Source of the DNA: Planctomycetota bacterium
Lineage (GTDB): Bacteria; Planctomycetota; Planctomycetia; Pirellulales; UBA1268
Assembly: GCA_003669585.1 (NCBI GenBank)
Contig: QWOQ01000007.1
Coordinates: forward strand, 232,694 to 296,693
Length of the DNA stretch: 64,000 nt
Reading direction: 5' to 3'
Position numbers and translations under genes: made by a program. The notes beneath the pieces are model-generated. The model was not told where the DNA came from. It made no database searches and saw only the letters and a program-made list of their open reading frames with translations. Each line of letters begins with the position of its first letter. The first letter of the stretch is position 1. This document shows, piece by piece, positions 1 through 11,200 of the stretch.

Positions 1-1565
1 TCACCCTTTACGGAGGTGCTCGCTATCACCTCTATCGATTTCGCAAATACACAGACGTTCGTCTCGTCTGGGCTCCCGAATCGGCCATCGCTTTTTTTGG
101 AGGTGATGCGGATAACTTTGAATACCCGCGATTTTGTCTGGATGCCTGTATTTTTCGGGTTTGGGAATCTGGAAAACCGGCGCAGGTGAATGATTTTCTG
201 ACATGGTCCTCAGACGACGCTGCCGACGGTGAACTTGTTTTTGTCTCCGGCAATCCAGGACGCACCAACCGAATTTATACCGCAGCAGCACTCAAGCAGA
301 TGCGAGATGTGCAGATGCCATACACCATCAACAATCTTCGTCGACAGGAAATTCTGCTCCAGCAGTTTTCGCTGCGAAGCGTAGAAAGCGCCCGTCGTGC
401 TCGCGATGATCTTTTTGGGGTTCAGAATTCGAGGAAGGCCCGATTTGGAATGCTCGCCGGGCTACAAGACCCGCAGCTTTTAAAAGCAAAGCAGGAATCT
501 GAAACGGATCTTCTGGAAAAACTTGCTGCCGATGAGAAGTACGCCTCACTGGTGCCAGCATGGCACAGCGTGGCAGAGTCTGCCGCGCGTCGCACACTTC
601 TTCAGGGCAAGGGAGTCGGTCTCTCATCCCGGCTTTTTGGAATTGCCCATTGGATCGTGCAGATGGTTCAGGAGGACCAAAAACCTTCAGGCAGTCGTCT
701 CCCCGAATTTGCAGATGCGGGCAGAGAGTCGATGCTTTTACAACTTTATTCCGAAGCTCCCATCCATGCCGACTTGGATGAAGTTCTCCTTGGAGATTCG
801 ATTGCCAAAATGGTTGAGCTTCGAGGCGGAGACGATCCTCTGTGCCAAAACATTCTCGGAGAAATGTCGCCCGGCGAACGTGCGTCAACGCTCATCACCG
901 GCACGACCCTCGGCGACGTAGCCGTTCGAAGAAAACTTGTAGCCTCTGGGCTTGATGGAATCAACGCTTCAAAAGATCCACTTATTGAGTTTGCCCTGCT
1001 TGTTGATCCCGAAATCCGCCGATTCAGAACGCTGTTTGATGAACTCGATGAACAAGACAAACAAGCGTATGCGCACATTGCCAAAGGAATCTTTGCCATT
1101 CGTGGTACCTCGACCTATCCCGACGCCACATTCAGTCTTCGACTGGCGTATGGGACTGTGGCGAGTTACGAACAAGACGGCAAAACGATTCCAGCATGGA
1201 CAACCTTTGAAGGCATTTTAGAACACGAACGAATCCATGCTGATCAGCCTCACTACACGCTACCTGAATCGTGGAAGAAGGCATTTTCCAATCTTCACGG
1301 ATCGACTCCCTTCAACTTTGTCTGCACCGCAGACATCATTGGCGGAAACTCCGGATCGCCCGTGGTCAATCGGAAAGGCCAACTCGTCGGCCTCATCTTC
1401 GACGGAAACATTCAGTCGCTCACCAGCAATGTGCTCTACTCGTCTCGACAGGCCCGAGCCGTTGCCGTCGCCTCACGTGGTCTGCTCGAAGCACTTTCGG
1501 TGGTCTACAAAGCTGATCATATTGTTCAAGAGATGCAAGTTGCCGCACCCGAAGCGGCTCGCTGA
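1..1565 (+). CDS. S46 family dipeptidyl peptidase (DPP7/DPP11-like), 5' end missing
   Basis: Secreted or periplasmic serine exopeptidase that removes dipeptides from peptide N-termini. The reading frame is open from base 3, so the gene starts outside the window; the GTG at 186 is internal. Visible S46 hallmarks are the YRFRKYTDVRLVWAPE and FFGGDADNFEYPR segments near the start, the latter carrying the expected catalytic Asp region, and the nucleophile motif GGNSGSPVVN near base 1350. The residue 18 positions after the catalytic Ser is Gly (in FDGN). In characterised S46 enzymes Gly at this place goes with DPP7-type preference for hydrophobic P1 residues, and Arg with the acidic preference of DPP11; a DPP7-like specificity is therefore inferred. 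The catalytic His would lie upstream, outside the window. The gene converges on the DUF1501 gene, with only 9 bases between the stops. Confidence 0.93.
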   Translation, partial: TLYGGARYHLYRFRKYTDVRLVWAPESAIAFFGGDADNFEYPRFCLDACIFRVWESGKPAQVNDFLTWSSDDAADGELVFVSGNPGRTNRIYTAAALKQMRDVQMPYTINNLRRQEILLQQFSLRSVESARRARDDLFGVQNSRKARFGMLAGLQDPQLLKAKQESETDLLEKLAADEKYASLVPAWHSVAESAARRTLLQGKGVGLSSRLFGIAHWIVQMVQEDQKPSGSRLPEFADAGRESMLLQLYSEAPIHADLDEVLLGDSIAKMVELRGGDDPLCQNILGEMSPGERASTLITGTTLGDVAVRRKLVASGLDGINASKDPLIEFALLVDPEIRRFRTLFDELDEQDKQAYAHIAKGIFAIRGTSTYPDATFSLRLAYGTVASYEQDGKTIPAWTTFEGILEHERIHADQPHYTLPESWKKAFSNLHGSTPFNFVCTADIIGGNSGSPVVNRKGQLVGLIFDGNIQSLTSNVLYSSRQARAVAVASRGLLEALSVVYKADHIVQEMQVAAPEAAR

Positions 1566-1574
1566 TTGCTTTCT

Positions 1575-2990
1575 TTATGCCTTGAGAATATCGCTGATCA
1601 CACGACCTTTCACGTCTGTCAGACGAAAATCCCGACCTGCACTGCGGTATGTCAGTTTCGTGTGATCGATACCGAGTTGATAGAGCAGCGTCGCGTGCAG
1701 GTCATGAAAATCGCTGATACCGTCTACGGCGTGTACGCCAAACTCATCGGTTGATCCATAGGTCACGCCGCCATTGACCCCTCCTCCGGCAACAAAAACC
1801 GAGAAGCCTTCGGGGTGATGATCTCGACCGTCGGCACCTGGTGCATGCGGAGTGCGACCAAATTCACCCGCCCACACGACGAGTGTTGTGTCGAGAAGTC
1901 CTCGTTGTTTCAGATCTTTGATCAACGCTGCAACCGCGCGATCGGTCTGTTTTGCATTTTTTTCATGCCCGGCTTTTAATCCACCGTGCTGATCCCATGT
2001 GCCGTTGGAAAGACCGTATGGACAATTGATCTGAACAAATCGAACCCCATGCTCAACGAGCCGCCTTGCCCGGAGGCACTGCCTTGCATAAAGCCTCGTA
2101 TTGGAATCCGGATCATCGAGGCCGTAGAGTTCACGAATCGATTTTGTTTCCTGGGATTCGTCAAGCACGTCCGGCACGGCCAGCTGCATGCCAGCGGCGA
2201 GTTCATAGTTTCGGATAGCACTTTCGACTGCATCACTGCCTCCCAATGACTGTGAAAATTCCAGGTCCTGACTGCGAAGAATTTCAAGCGTTGTCTGCTG
2301 AACTCGTCCATTGCCCGAGGGAAGTAAATTTTCAAGCGCTATGCCGTCGGCCTTCAAAAGAGTGGCATCAAAACTCGATGGCAAAAATCCGCTTCCAAAG
2401 GCTTCGAGTCCGCCAACCGGAACGTGTCCAAAGCTCAGCACGACATAACCAGGCAGATTTTCATTTTCGCAGCCGAGTCCGTAGCTCACCCAAGAACCAA
2501 AGCTCGGTCTTCCTGCAGAATTGTGACCGGTATGCAGCAAGAGCACACCCGTTGAATGAATGGGCAGATGCGCCTTCATCGATCGAATAACAGCCATCTC
2601 ATCAGCGCAGGTAGCAATTTGAGGAAACAGTTCGCTCACCCACAATCCACTGTCACCGTGGCGATTAAATTTCCAAGGACTCTTGACCCATTTTCGAGTT
2701 GGATCCCCTTCCCACGGTTTGCCTTCGTACTGTGCAAGGGCCGGTTTGGGGTCGAACGTATCGACGTGTGAAACGCCTCCGTCCATAAAGAGAAAAATGA
2801 CGCTTCGGGCCGGAGCTGTGAATGCTTTGGGCGTCGGTTGCTCCGCGCACAATTCAGAGGACTGCTTGACGAGTGATGCCAAGGCAATCAGTCCAAATCC
2901 ATTGGCACTGCTTTTCAAAAGTTCCCTGCGTGTCGAGGGTGTGCGCATTCTTCCCGGACATCGACCTTGTCCACCGAGATGATTCGCCAT
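1575..2990 (-). CDS. DUF1501 family protein (sulfatase-like fold), Tat-exported
   Basis: A 471-residue member of the DUF1501 family, which has an alkaline-phosphatase/sulfatase-like fold and is greatly expanded in planctomycetes; its reaction is not firmly established. The N-terminus has a twin-arginine type signal (STRRELLKSS followed by a hydrophobic stretch). Family landmarks are the FLFMDGGVSHVDTFDPKP segment near the mature N-terminus, VVWAGEFGRTPHAPGADGRDH in the C-terminal third and the final YRSAGRDFRLTDVKGRVI. The start could instead be the internal ATG 14 codons downstream, just before the Arg pair. It lies 17 bases after the DUF1553 gene on the same strand. This pairing is typical of planctomycetes and suggests co-transcription and a joint periplasmic role. 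Confidence 0.93.
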   Translation of the reverse strand: MANHLGGQGRCPGRMRTPSTRRELLKSSANGFGLIALASLVKQSSELCAEQPTPKAFTAPARSVIFLFMDGGVSHVDTFDPKPALAQYEGKPWEGDPTRKWVKSPWKFNRHGDSGLWVSELFPQIATCADEMAVIRSMKAHLPIHSTGVLLLHTGHNSAGRPSFGSWVSYGLGCENENLPGYVVLSFGHVPVGGLEAFGSGFLPSSFDATLLKADGIALENLLPSGNGRVQQTTLEILRSQDLEFSQSLGGSDAVESAIRNYELAAGMQLAVPDVLDESQETKSIRELYGLDDPDSNTRLYARQCLRARRLVEHGVRFVQINCPYGLSNGTWDQHGGLKAGHEKNAKQTDRAVAALIKDLKQRGLLDTTLVVWAGEFGRTPHAPGADGRDHHPEGFSVFVAGGGVNGGVTYGSTDEFGVHAVDGISDFHDLHATLLYQLGIDHTKLTYRSAGRDFRLTDVKGRVISDILKA

Positions 2991-3007
2991 TCTGGGGGTT
3001 CTTCAGT

Positions 3008-6000
3008 TTATGGGATAAAAATGAATTCTTTAAAATTATAAATCATGTGCGCGACGTCGGTCCACACTTGCTGATCCTTGAGAATGTCGTTCGACTCTAC
3101 TTGATGAATGGTGGCAAAGTCATTTGTTGCTTTTGAAAGTCGACGCAACTCACTTTCACGAGGAGACCGTCCGAGTGACCGGTTCACCATTTGAGTGAGT
3201 CTCTGATCAACGGTAGTGCTGGTATCTTCAAGAACCAGACGAGCCCACGCATGGGCCATGGCGTGCACAAATGGATCGTTGAGCATCGCAAGACTCTGGC
3301 TCGGCACATTGGAGGTATCCCTTCGGCCTTGTGTCACTTTTCCTCCGGGAAGGTTGAATGCGCTCAAAAATTGAGGTGGTTCCATCAACTGGCTCTTGAT
3401 GTAGAGACTTCTGCGTCCATGGCCATCGAGAGGCCCCACAAACAGTCGCTTGTCGTTGTCGGAGGTGACGCGATGGGGATGCACACTGGCTCCGTAGAGG
3501 GTTTTGTCCAATCGGCCTGACACGAAAAGTAAACTGTCTCGAATGACTTCCGCCTCGGCTCGACGGGCCGAATATCGCGTGAGAAAAAAGTTATCCGGGT
3601 CTTGTTGACGGCTTTTATCGTTTGGTACTGAAGAAAGACAAAACGCACGACTGAGAATCATTGAGCGAATGGCCGACTTGATCGACCAGTTGTCGGCGAC
3701 AAACTTCTGCGCGAGGTGATCGAGAAGTTCTGGATGCGTCGGCTTCATCCCGACATGGCCGAAATCATCCGGTGTCCGTACAAGACCTTCGCCAAAAATC
3801 CATTGCCAGAGTCTGTTCACCATCACTCGTGAAGTGAGGGGATTGTCCCGACTACTGATGGCATTGGCAACCATCATCCGTCCGCTTCCCACGATCGGCA
3901 CTTGAGAACGCTCGGACGATTTTTCCAGTGATGCCAGTGCCTCTGGATAGGCTCTGGCAATCAGTTCTCCCGGTTTGGTGTATTCACCCCGAATCAAAAG
4001 TGGCTGCGAAATCCCCTCTTCCTCGTCTGCAAATCCGGGCATCGTTCGGGGCAGGGATAGCTGTGACTGCACGTCTCGATACTGCGTAACAAGAGCGGCA
4101 ATTGCGTCCGCAGCATCGGTTTTATCACTTGCACTGATGCCCTTGGGCTGGGGTGGCTGTTGAGCCCGGTTCGTCAACAAGCCACGCGCGAGCATCCAGT
4201 TCAACCATTGCACGTCTTGATCCGTCGCATGATGAGAACCAAATGCCTCGATCGCAGACCGCCCTGCCTCGGCATACTTCGCGACAAGTTCTTGTGCCGA
4301 CTGCGGCGGCGGTGCACTTAAGAGCGTATGAACAAACCCAGCCTCATCCTTGGGTGCTTCGGACACATCGTGCGCCACAATCCGACGCAGTCCCCACCAG
4401 GTTTTCGGATTTTTTACATGTTCATCGTATGGCTGACGCTGGTTTTCCGTATCTTTGCCGAGCGTTCCCAACGGGTCTGGAAATTTTGGATTGTCCCAAA
4501 ACGTCAAGAGTTCGGCATACGGCCGAAGCGATTCTGTTTTTTCCGGAAATTCAATTGTGATCCATGACCATTCTGGGTGATGAATAGAGTGCTGATGATT
4601 GTAATTAAGCTGGCAATTATGAAAGACCAGTCGCGACAAACTATTTCCCCCTCCGATCACTTCAAAGCTGACTTTTGCCTTCGTTCGTAAAAGCGTTGGC
4701 GAACGAAGAGCGCCGTTGAGCTTTTCAGAGATTGTCGAGGTATGAAGTCCGGCTGGAAGAATTCGACGGATCGCCGAATCTCCGTCATCGGCAGGAAGAA
4801 AATTGCCTGCGGCACAGACACCTTCGCGAAGGCCCATGCCTGTCGTGATCCACCCCTCAGGGAGAGTCTTTCGAAAATCAGCAATCGTTACAAAGTTTTC
4901 CGCGTTGAATGCAGCCCGACGTTTTATTTCGCTTTCACATTCGGCCGACACTCCCAACCACGTGTCCGCGTATTTCTGGCCTGACTCTGATTGCGATGCC
5001 AGAAGGCGATGCCACACAAAAAGTGGGTCGGTCATCTCGGGTACTTTGTCGCCAAGCGCCGTCACTGCCGATGTCAACCACGCAGCGTCGAGCGTAATGA
5101 GATCCTGTCGCCACTGCTGAACCAGGGCGCTTCGAAGATGAATCTTGATCGAGCGAATCGAATCGATCTGACTCTGATTGACATGAGGCATATCGAGCGT
5201 GTGCTGTACCGAACGCGAACTGCGAAGAATTCCAAGCAAGCCGTGGTAATCCTTCGTCGACACCGCATCCATCTTGTGATCGTGGCAGCGAGCACAGGCA
5301 ACGGTTGTCGATAAAAATGCCTTCGTGAGCGTGTCGAGCTGGTTATCGACAATGTCATAGCCAATGACACCGAAATCCACGCAACTGTCGTGGTTCACTT
5401 CACCGCAACGATAAAAAGCGGTTGCGATCACCGATTCGTTCACGTTGTCCAGATCGTTGTGACGGGGATTTTCAAGCAGGTCACCCGCAATGTGTTCTCG
5501 TACAAACTGATCGTAGGGAACGTCGTCGTTAAACGCACGAATGCAATAATCCCGATAACGCCACGCGTTTGAAAAATCGTAATTCCATTCATTTCCATGC
5601 GTCTCAGTAAATCGCACAACATCGAGCCAGTGTCGGGCCATCCGTTCGCCGTAGGCAGGCGATGCCATGAGTCGATCCACCTCGGCGACGAAAGCGACAA
5701 TCCCGTCCCGTCGAAACAAGTTTCCAAATGCGACTGTTTGTTCGAACGATGGCGGCAATCCCGTCAGCACGAGCGTTGCACGACGCAAAAGCGTTTCAGG
5801 ATTTTCTAGCGAAGATGGCGTGAGCCCTTCCTTGACCATCCGATCCAACACAAAGCGATCTATTGGCGAGGTATTCCAAAGACTTTCTGAAATCAACGGT
5901 TCCTGTGGTGAGACGATCGGCTGGAGGCTCCACCACTCTCGCCTCTCTTGAAATTCTTGAGCCCATGCTTTGCGCGGTATTACAGGTGGCTCTTCTGTCC

Positions 6001-6463
6001 GTGGATCAAATGCCCCTGAACGAATCCATGTTTCGAGATCGGTAATTTCAGCGTCTTGCAATCTGCCACCGGCGTCTTGCGGAGGCATGAGCAGATCGGA
6101 TGTTTTCCAGCGCACAGCTTTGATCAAACGACTTCCGTCGGGATCACCCGGCACGATGACCAACCCCGAATCCCCGCCCCGCTGCCATCCCGGTTTGGAA
6201 TCCAAAAGCAGCCCGCCGCTCTCCTCTTTTTCTCGGCTGTGGCAGGCATAGCATTTCTTGACGAGCAGCGGTCGAATTTTTCGTTCAAAAAATTCTGCGT
6301 CCTGCTCGTTCGGAACATTTTCGCAAATTCCAAAGCTGCTCCCGCAGATGATGAGTAGCACCAAACAAGCGTAGAAAAACTGTTTTTTGTGAAAGAGTCC
6401 GCGCTGTTGAATGAGTTGAATGAGAAGTCTTAAACACTTCGACATGATTGCCGGCACAAGCAT
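3008..6463 (-). CDS. PSD1/PSCyt1 protein (DUF1549 + DUF1553) with N-terminal cytochrome-c motif
   Basis: Large exported planctomycete protein, about 1151 residues. The chosen ATG at 6463 has a strong GGAGG seven bases upstream; the frame stays open to a GTG at 6487. A hydrophobic segment (FFYACLVLLIICGSSFG) serves as signal or anchor. A heme motif CYACH follows at about residues 71-75, then GGLLLDSKPGWQRGGDSG, typical of the PSCyt1 domain. The middle contains the DUF1549 region (APIDRF-like start, MARHWLDVVRFTETHGNEWNYD) and the C-terminal third the DUF1553 region (SRVMVNRLWQWIFGEGLV, DDFGHVGMKPTHPELLD). It probably acts in the periplasm with the downstream DUF1501 protein, perhaps in electron transfer coupled to breakdown of a complex substrate. 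That role is inferred from context only. Confidence 0.92.
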   Translation of the reverse strand: MLVPAIMSKCLRLLIQLIQQRGLFHKKQFFYACLVLLIICGSSFGICENVPNEQDAEFFERKIRPLLVKKCYACHSREKEESGGLLLDSKPGWQRGGDSGLVIVPGDPDGSRLIKAVRWKTSDLLMPPQDAGGRLQDAEITDLETWIRSGAFDPRTEEPPVIPRKAWAQEFQERREWWSLQPIVSPQEPLISESLWNTSPIDRFVLDRMVKEGLTPSSLENPETLLRRATLVLTGLPPSFEQTVAFGNLFRRDGIVAFVAEVDRLMASPAYGERMARHWLDVVRFTETHGNEWNYDFSNAWRYRDYCIRAFNDDVPYDQFVREHIAGDLLENPRHNDLDNVNESVIATAFYRCGEVNHDSCVDFGVIGYDIVDNQLDTLTKAFLSTTVACARCHDHKMDAVSTKDYHGLLGILRSSRSVQHTLDMPHVNQSQIDSIRSIKIHLRSALVQQWRQDLITLDAAWLTSAVTALGDKVPEMTDPLFVWHRLLASQSESGQKYADTWLGVSAECESEIKRRAAFNAENFVTIADFRKTLPEGWITTGMGLREGVCAAGNFLPADDGDSAIRRILPAGLHTSTISEKLNGALRSPTLLRTKAKVSFEVIGGGNSLSRLVFHNCQLNYNHQHSIHHPEWSWITIEFPEKTESLRPYAELLTFWDNPKFPDPLGTLGKDTENQRQPYDEHVKNPKTWWGLRRIVAHDVSEAPKDEAGFVHTLLSAPPPQSAQELVAKYAEAGRSAIEAFGSHHATDQDVQWLNWMLARGLLTNRAQQPPQPKGISASDKTDAADAIAALVTQYRDVQSQLSLPRTMPGFADEEEGISQPLLIRGEYTKPGELIARAYPEALASLEKSSERSQVPIVGSGRMMVANAISSRDNPLTSRVMVNRLWQWIFGEGLVRTPDDFGHVGMKPTHPELLDHLAQKFVADNWSIKSAIRSMILSRAFCLSSVPNDKSRQQDPDNFFLTRYSARRAEAEVIRDSLLFVSGRLDKTLYGASVHPHRVTSDNDKRLFVGPLDGHGRRSLYIKSQLMEPPQFLSAFNLPGGKVTQGRRDTSNVPSQSLAMLNDPFVHAMAHAWARLVLEDTSTTVDQRLTQMVNRSLGRSPRESELRRLSKATNDFATIHQVESNDILKDQQVWTDVAHMIYNFKEFIFIP

Positions 6464-6487
6464 TGGAAAGCCTCCACGCACAACCAC

Positions 6488-6766
6488 CGCTCAGAAATAT
6501 AGTTAAAAAAGTTCTAAAGTCTGTCCCGAGCCTATCACTCCTCTGAATTCAACGACAGGGTGTCCTTGTTTGAGTTCCCTCAGCAGGAGCGCACTTTACT
6601 CTTTGATCACGGATCGCTGTGTAGTGTAGGATTCTCTCGATTGTGTCTTTATTTTGAGGTTTGATTCTTGGATCAGTATTGTCTCGATTGTGAGAGTGAT
6701 CTTTCGCAATCGCTGCACACGTCTCGTTGAATCCGTTTCAACTTCTCGTACCTTGTGGAGGGAACC
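6488..6766. promoter_or_regulatory. Divergent intergenic region between DUF1553 and Gfo/Idh genes
   Basis: About 280 bases separate two divergently transcribed genes, so both promoters must lie here. No confident -35/-10 pair, operator palindrome or RNA gene was recognised. The Shine-Dalgarno for the rightward gene (GTGGAGGG, 6755-6762) lies at its right end. Confidence 0.4.
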
Positions 6767-8155
6767 ATGGCCGCTGTCACGCGTGAAAAAGTGTCAACAT
6801 TCTCAGGTCGCTTACTCGGACGTCGATCCTTTCTTCGGAAAGCGACCGCGGCTGCCACGGCCGTTACGTTCACCGTTCCGGCAATTCTGCGAGCCAGAAA
6901 TCTCAACGACAAAATGAATATCGCAGTGATCGGCACCGGAGGGCGTGGCGGGAGCAATATGAGCGAAGTGGCCACTGAAAATATCGTGAGCCTCTGCGAT
7001 GTTTTTGAACCGAATCTTCGCAGAGCGTCGGAACGATTTCCAAAAGCCCGCACCCACAGCGATTTTCGTCGTCTGTTTGATCATGCCAATGAATTTGATG
7101 CTGTTGTGGTGAGCACCTGCGAACATACGCATGCGTATGCAACGCTCCCCGCCCTCGAACTCGGAAAGCACGTCTACTGTGAAAAACCTCTGTCATACAA
7201 CGTTGAGGAGGCAAGGCTCATTCGGCTTGCGGCCCGAAAGGCGAAGGTCGCAACCCAGATGGGAATCCAAATCCACGCCGGTGACAACTACCGTCGCGTC
7301 GTCGAGCTGGTGAAGTCTGGAGCAATTGGTTCAGTGAGTCAGGTGCATGTCTGGGTCGGTCGAGCCTGGGGTCGGCACGACTCTCTAGAAGATGCCAAAA
7401 AGCACAACGACATCGTGACGATTCGAGAACGGCCAGAATCGACCGACCCTGTGCCTGCAGGACTCGACTGGGATCTCTGGCTAGGACCGGCTCCCTTTCG
7501 ACCGTTCCATAATGTCTATTTTCCAGGGCCAAAATGGTACCGTTGGTGGGATTTTGGAAACGGCACGATGTCCGATTTAGGGAGTCACTGGAACGATCTT
7601 CCATTTTGGGCACTCGACCTCGATGCTCCTTCTTCGATCGAAGCCTCGGGGCCCGTGCCTCATCCGGAAATCGCGCCGGCATCGATGCAAGCAACGTATC
7701 TCTATCCCTCCCGAGGCGATCGAGCGGCCGTCACACTTACGTGGTATCAGGGAACTGAAAAGCCACAATGTCTTCAGGATATGTCGATTCCGGCGTGGGA
7801 TTCTGGCTGTCTTTTTGTTGGAGACAAGGGCATGCTTCTTGCCGATTATGGCCAGTATCTTCTGCTACCCGAAAAGCAGTTTGAGGGATTCGTGCCTCCT
7901 GCTCAATCGATTCCTCCGTCTGTGGGCCAGCATCAGGAATGGATTCTTGCCTGCAAAACGGGATCACCGACAACGTGCAACTTTGAATACTCGGGGCTTT
8001 TGACTGAAGCCAATCATCTGGGCAATGTTGCGTTTCGTGTTGGCAAGAAAATTCAGTGGAATACTGAAACGATGTCGTGCCCCGGAACGCCGGAAGCAGA
8101 CAAGTTTTTAAAGCGTCTGCCAAGACCGGGATGGGGCCTTGGAAAAACCGTCTAA
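6767..8155 (+). CDS. Gfo/Idh/MocA family oxidoreductase, Tat-exported
   Basis: NAD(P)-dependent sugar or cyclitol dehydrogenase-type enzyme of about 462 residues. The ATG at 6767 is preferred over the GTG at 6755 because GGAGG sits just before it. The N-terminus carries a Tat signal ([18 protein letters not shown]), followed by the Rossmann fold with [10 protein letters not shown] at about 53-62. The family catalytic motif appears as [17 protein letters not shown] and the C-terminal domain includes [25 protein letters not shown]. Export with a pre-bound nucleotide is usual for Tat-targeted members such as glucose-fructose oxidoreductase. Within this catabolic run a role in oxidising a sugar, possibly to a 3-keto sugar, is plausible but not shown. 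The next gene starts about 50 bases downstream on the same strand. Confidence 0.93.
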   Translation: MAAVTREKVSTFSGRLLGRRSFLRKATAAATAVTFTVPAILRARNLNDKMNIAVIGTGGRGGSNMSEVATENIVSLCDVFEPNLRRASERFPKARTHSDFRRLFDHANEFDAVVVSTCEHTHAYATLPALELGKHVYCEKPLSYNVEEARLIRLAARKAKVATQMGIQIHAGDNYRRVVELVKSGAIGSVSQVHVWVGRAWGRHDSLEDAKKHNDIVTIRERPESTDPVPAGLDWDLWLGPAPFRPFHNVYFPGPKWYRWWDFGNGTMSDLGSHWNDLPFWALDLDAPSSIEASGPVPHPEIAPASMQATYLYPSRGDRAAVTLTWYQGTEKPQCLQDMSIPAWDSGCLFVGDKGMLLADYGQYLLLPEKQFEGFVPPAQSIPPSVGQHQEWILACKTGSPTTCNFEYSGLLTEANHLGNVAFRVGKKIQWNTETMSCPGTPEADKFLKRLPRPGWGLGKTV

Positions 8156-8203
8156 TATTTTGTATTGCTGTTTTTAATTTTTATCCACGCCGAGAGTCCT
8201 CTG

Positions 8204-11200
8204 ATGCGATTGTTCGCTGTCGTATTCACTACAGTCTTTCTTGGCAATTGTGCCATGAGCGCCGAACCGACGACGGCTCACGCAGCGCAGGTGAATGACT
8301 GGAAAATAGTTTCGGTGCCAGAAGCGTTTAAGAATCCACCCGAGGGAATCGGGTGGTATCGTGGATTGGTCAAACTTCCAGCCGACTGGTCGCAACACAA
8401 TCTGAAAGTCTTTGTTGAACCGTTTGATGCGGCAATCGAAGTTTTTTGGAATGGCACACGGATCGGTGGAACCGGGGCATTTCCACCTTTTTTTCGGAGC
8501 GGGCTCGGGGGCAGCGACCGTTTTGCAGTGCCCCCTGAAGCGGTGCGGGCATCGGAGATCAATCTCGTCGCAATCCGAACTTGCTTTCGAGACGGACGAA
8601 CGGGGTTTCACGTTGCGGCGCCAGTTGTTTTTGGGGACGGACAGGCGATTCGGTTCAATGGTTCATGGCAGTACCGCTCTGGTGATCCACCACAAGGAAT
8701 TTCGTGGAGCAGCCTCGATACGCCACTTTCTCCGATCGAACAGGATGTTTTTGAAAAGATCGAACCAGCAGATGTTGTTGAGGAATCGCTTCGGAGAATC
8801 GACGATGCCGGACCTCTGATCGCCAGCCTTTCTCTTCAACAATTCAAGGTAGCAGATGATCTTCGAATTGATCTGGTCGTCGGAGAACCAGAAATCAGCC
8901 AGCCACTTTCGATCAAGTGGGATGCTCGCGGTCGTCTCTGGGTTTCACAGTTTATCCAATACCCAGAGCCTGCGGGCTTGCGAATGCTCAGCCGCGATAA
9001 GTTTTTGCGAAGCGTCTACGACAAAGTTCCGCAACCTCCTCCCCATCATGATCGCGGCCTTGATCGCATCAGCTTCCACGAAGATACCGACGGCGACGGA
9101 ACGCTTGATCGGCATGGAATCTTTGTGGATGGTCTGAGCCTCGTATCGAGTTTTGCATTCGACTCCGAAGGGCTCTGGGTGCTTGTGCCTCCCTATCTTT
9201 TGTTCTACGCCGACAAGGATAAGGATGATCACCCCGATGGCGACCCGGTGATTCACCTCAAAGGTTTTGGCATTGAAGACTCTCACTCCATCGCCAGTAA
9301 TTTGCGTTGGGGTCCAGACGGATGGCTCTACGGTTCGCAGGGAAGCACAGTCACCAGTCATGTCACACTTCCAGATTCAAAGGCGGCCCCGGTGGCCTCA
9401 CTCGGTCAATGCATCTGGCGATACGATCCGGCGACTACTCGATACGAGATTTTTGCTGAGGGGGGCGGCAATGCATTTGGAGTTGAATTTGATTCAAAAG
9501 GCCGACTTTTTTCAGGGCACAACGGTGGTGATACGCGAGGCTTTCATTACGTGCAAGGCGGCTACTATCGAAAAGGATTTGAAAAGCATGGCGAACTTTC
9601 AAATCCGCATGCGTACGGATTTTTTGAGCCGATCAAACATCACAGCGCTCCACGTTTTACGCATGCGCTTTTGATTGATGAGGGGGGGGCTCTGGGCGTT
9701 CGGTATAAGGGCAGCATGTTTGGCGTGGCACCACTTCAAGGACAGATTGTACGCAGTGAGATTTTCCCCAATGGGTCTTCGATTGCCACCCGCGATATTG
9801 ACGTGCCGGTATCGAGTACGGATTCGTGGTTTCGCCCTGTCGATCTTCAGCAAGGCCCCGACGGTGCCATCTACATCTGCGATTTTTATGAACAGCGAAT
9901 TGATCACGCCAGTCACTATCAAGGGCGAATCGATCGAGAGCGAGGACGGGTCTGGCGTCTTTCTGCCAAGGGGGCCCCTTCCGCTGGCCCGGTTGATCTC
10001 ACCGCCGCCACCACCGATACGCTGATCGAATTGCTCTCGAGTGCCAATCGATGGATACGTCAGACAGCACTCCTTCAACTGGTGTGGAAACATCCCGCAG
10101 GGGCTCGCGAAAAGATTGCGCTGAAACTTTTTCATTCTGATCTTCCTCTGCAAGATCCGTTGGGATCGCTTGAAAATGAATGCGGGACGATCGATCTTGC
10201 CTGGGCGTTCATGCGACTTGCCACGCCCTCTGAAAAAGAATGGCTTTCGTTGCTATCCCATCGAAACAACACCGTGCGGGCTTGGGCCATCCGAATGCTT
10301 TGTGACAGTGGCACCGTGTCGCCGCTGATTCAAACGGCTCTTATCGAGCGTGGTCGCGAAGAATCAAACTCCTCTGTTCGCAGTCAGCTTGCGTCGTCGC
10401 TGCGCCGGCTCTCTGAAGAAGTGGCCCTGCCAATCGTCATAGAGATGCTTGGCACAACAGACGCTCTTCCTGCGAATGGCGACATCACCGATGTTCATGT
10501 GCCGCTGCTTCTCTGGTGGGCCATCGAGTCGATCGCCTCCTCGCACCGTGACGAACTGCTTGCAGAACTTCTCCGCGGGCCGCTTTGGAACTCTGCGATT
10601 GGTCGCGTTGAAATTGCCCCCAGGCTCATGCGACGATTGGCCTCAGGAACACGATCTGATCTTATGGCAACCGCGACACTTTTAGATTCGGCTCCCGATA
10701 GTATCCAGCGAGATCGATTGCTTGAAGCCTTTGAGAAAGCATTTGAGGGCCGTTCCCTTTCTTCGCTTCCGAACGAGGTCATTGCCGGAATATCCAGGGC
10801 CGGTGGTGGATCGCCGACTTTGCGTCTGCGTCGAGGTGAACCAGCGGCTCTAGCCGATTGCCTCCGAGGAATCACAGACGATTCCTCTGATCGTATGCAG
10901 CGACTGACAGCGATTGACATTCTTGGTCAGACCAGACCAGAAGGCGCTCGCGAAGCACTTCTCATGCTTGTCCGAAATTCAACTGACGAGGTGGCTCGAA
11001 GGGCGGCCCTTGGATCTCTCGAAGCTTGGAACGACTCCAGAATTGCAACTGAAATTCTCGAAATACTCCCCGCGCTCCCTCTTGCGGTTCGAAGTGCCGC
11101 ACTTGATTTGTTGGCGAGTCGACCCGCGTGGACAGAGCGTTTTCTCGAGACCCTTGCCGCAGGATTATTTTCGGCACAAGAGGTTCCGGAGGCGGTGGTT

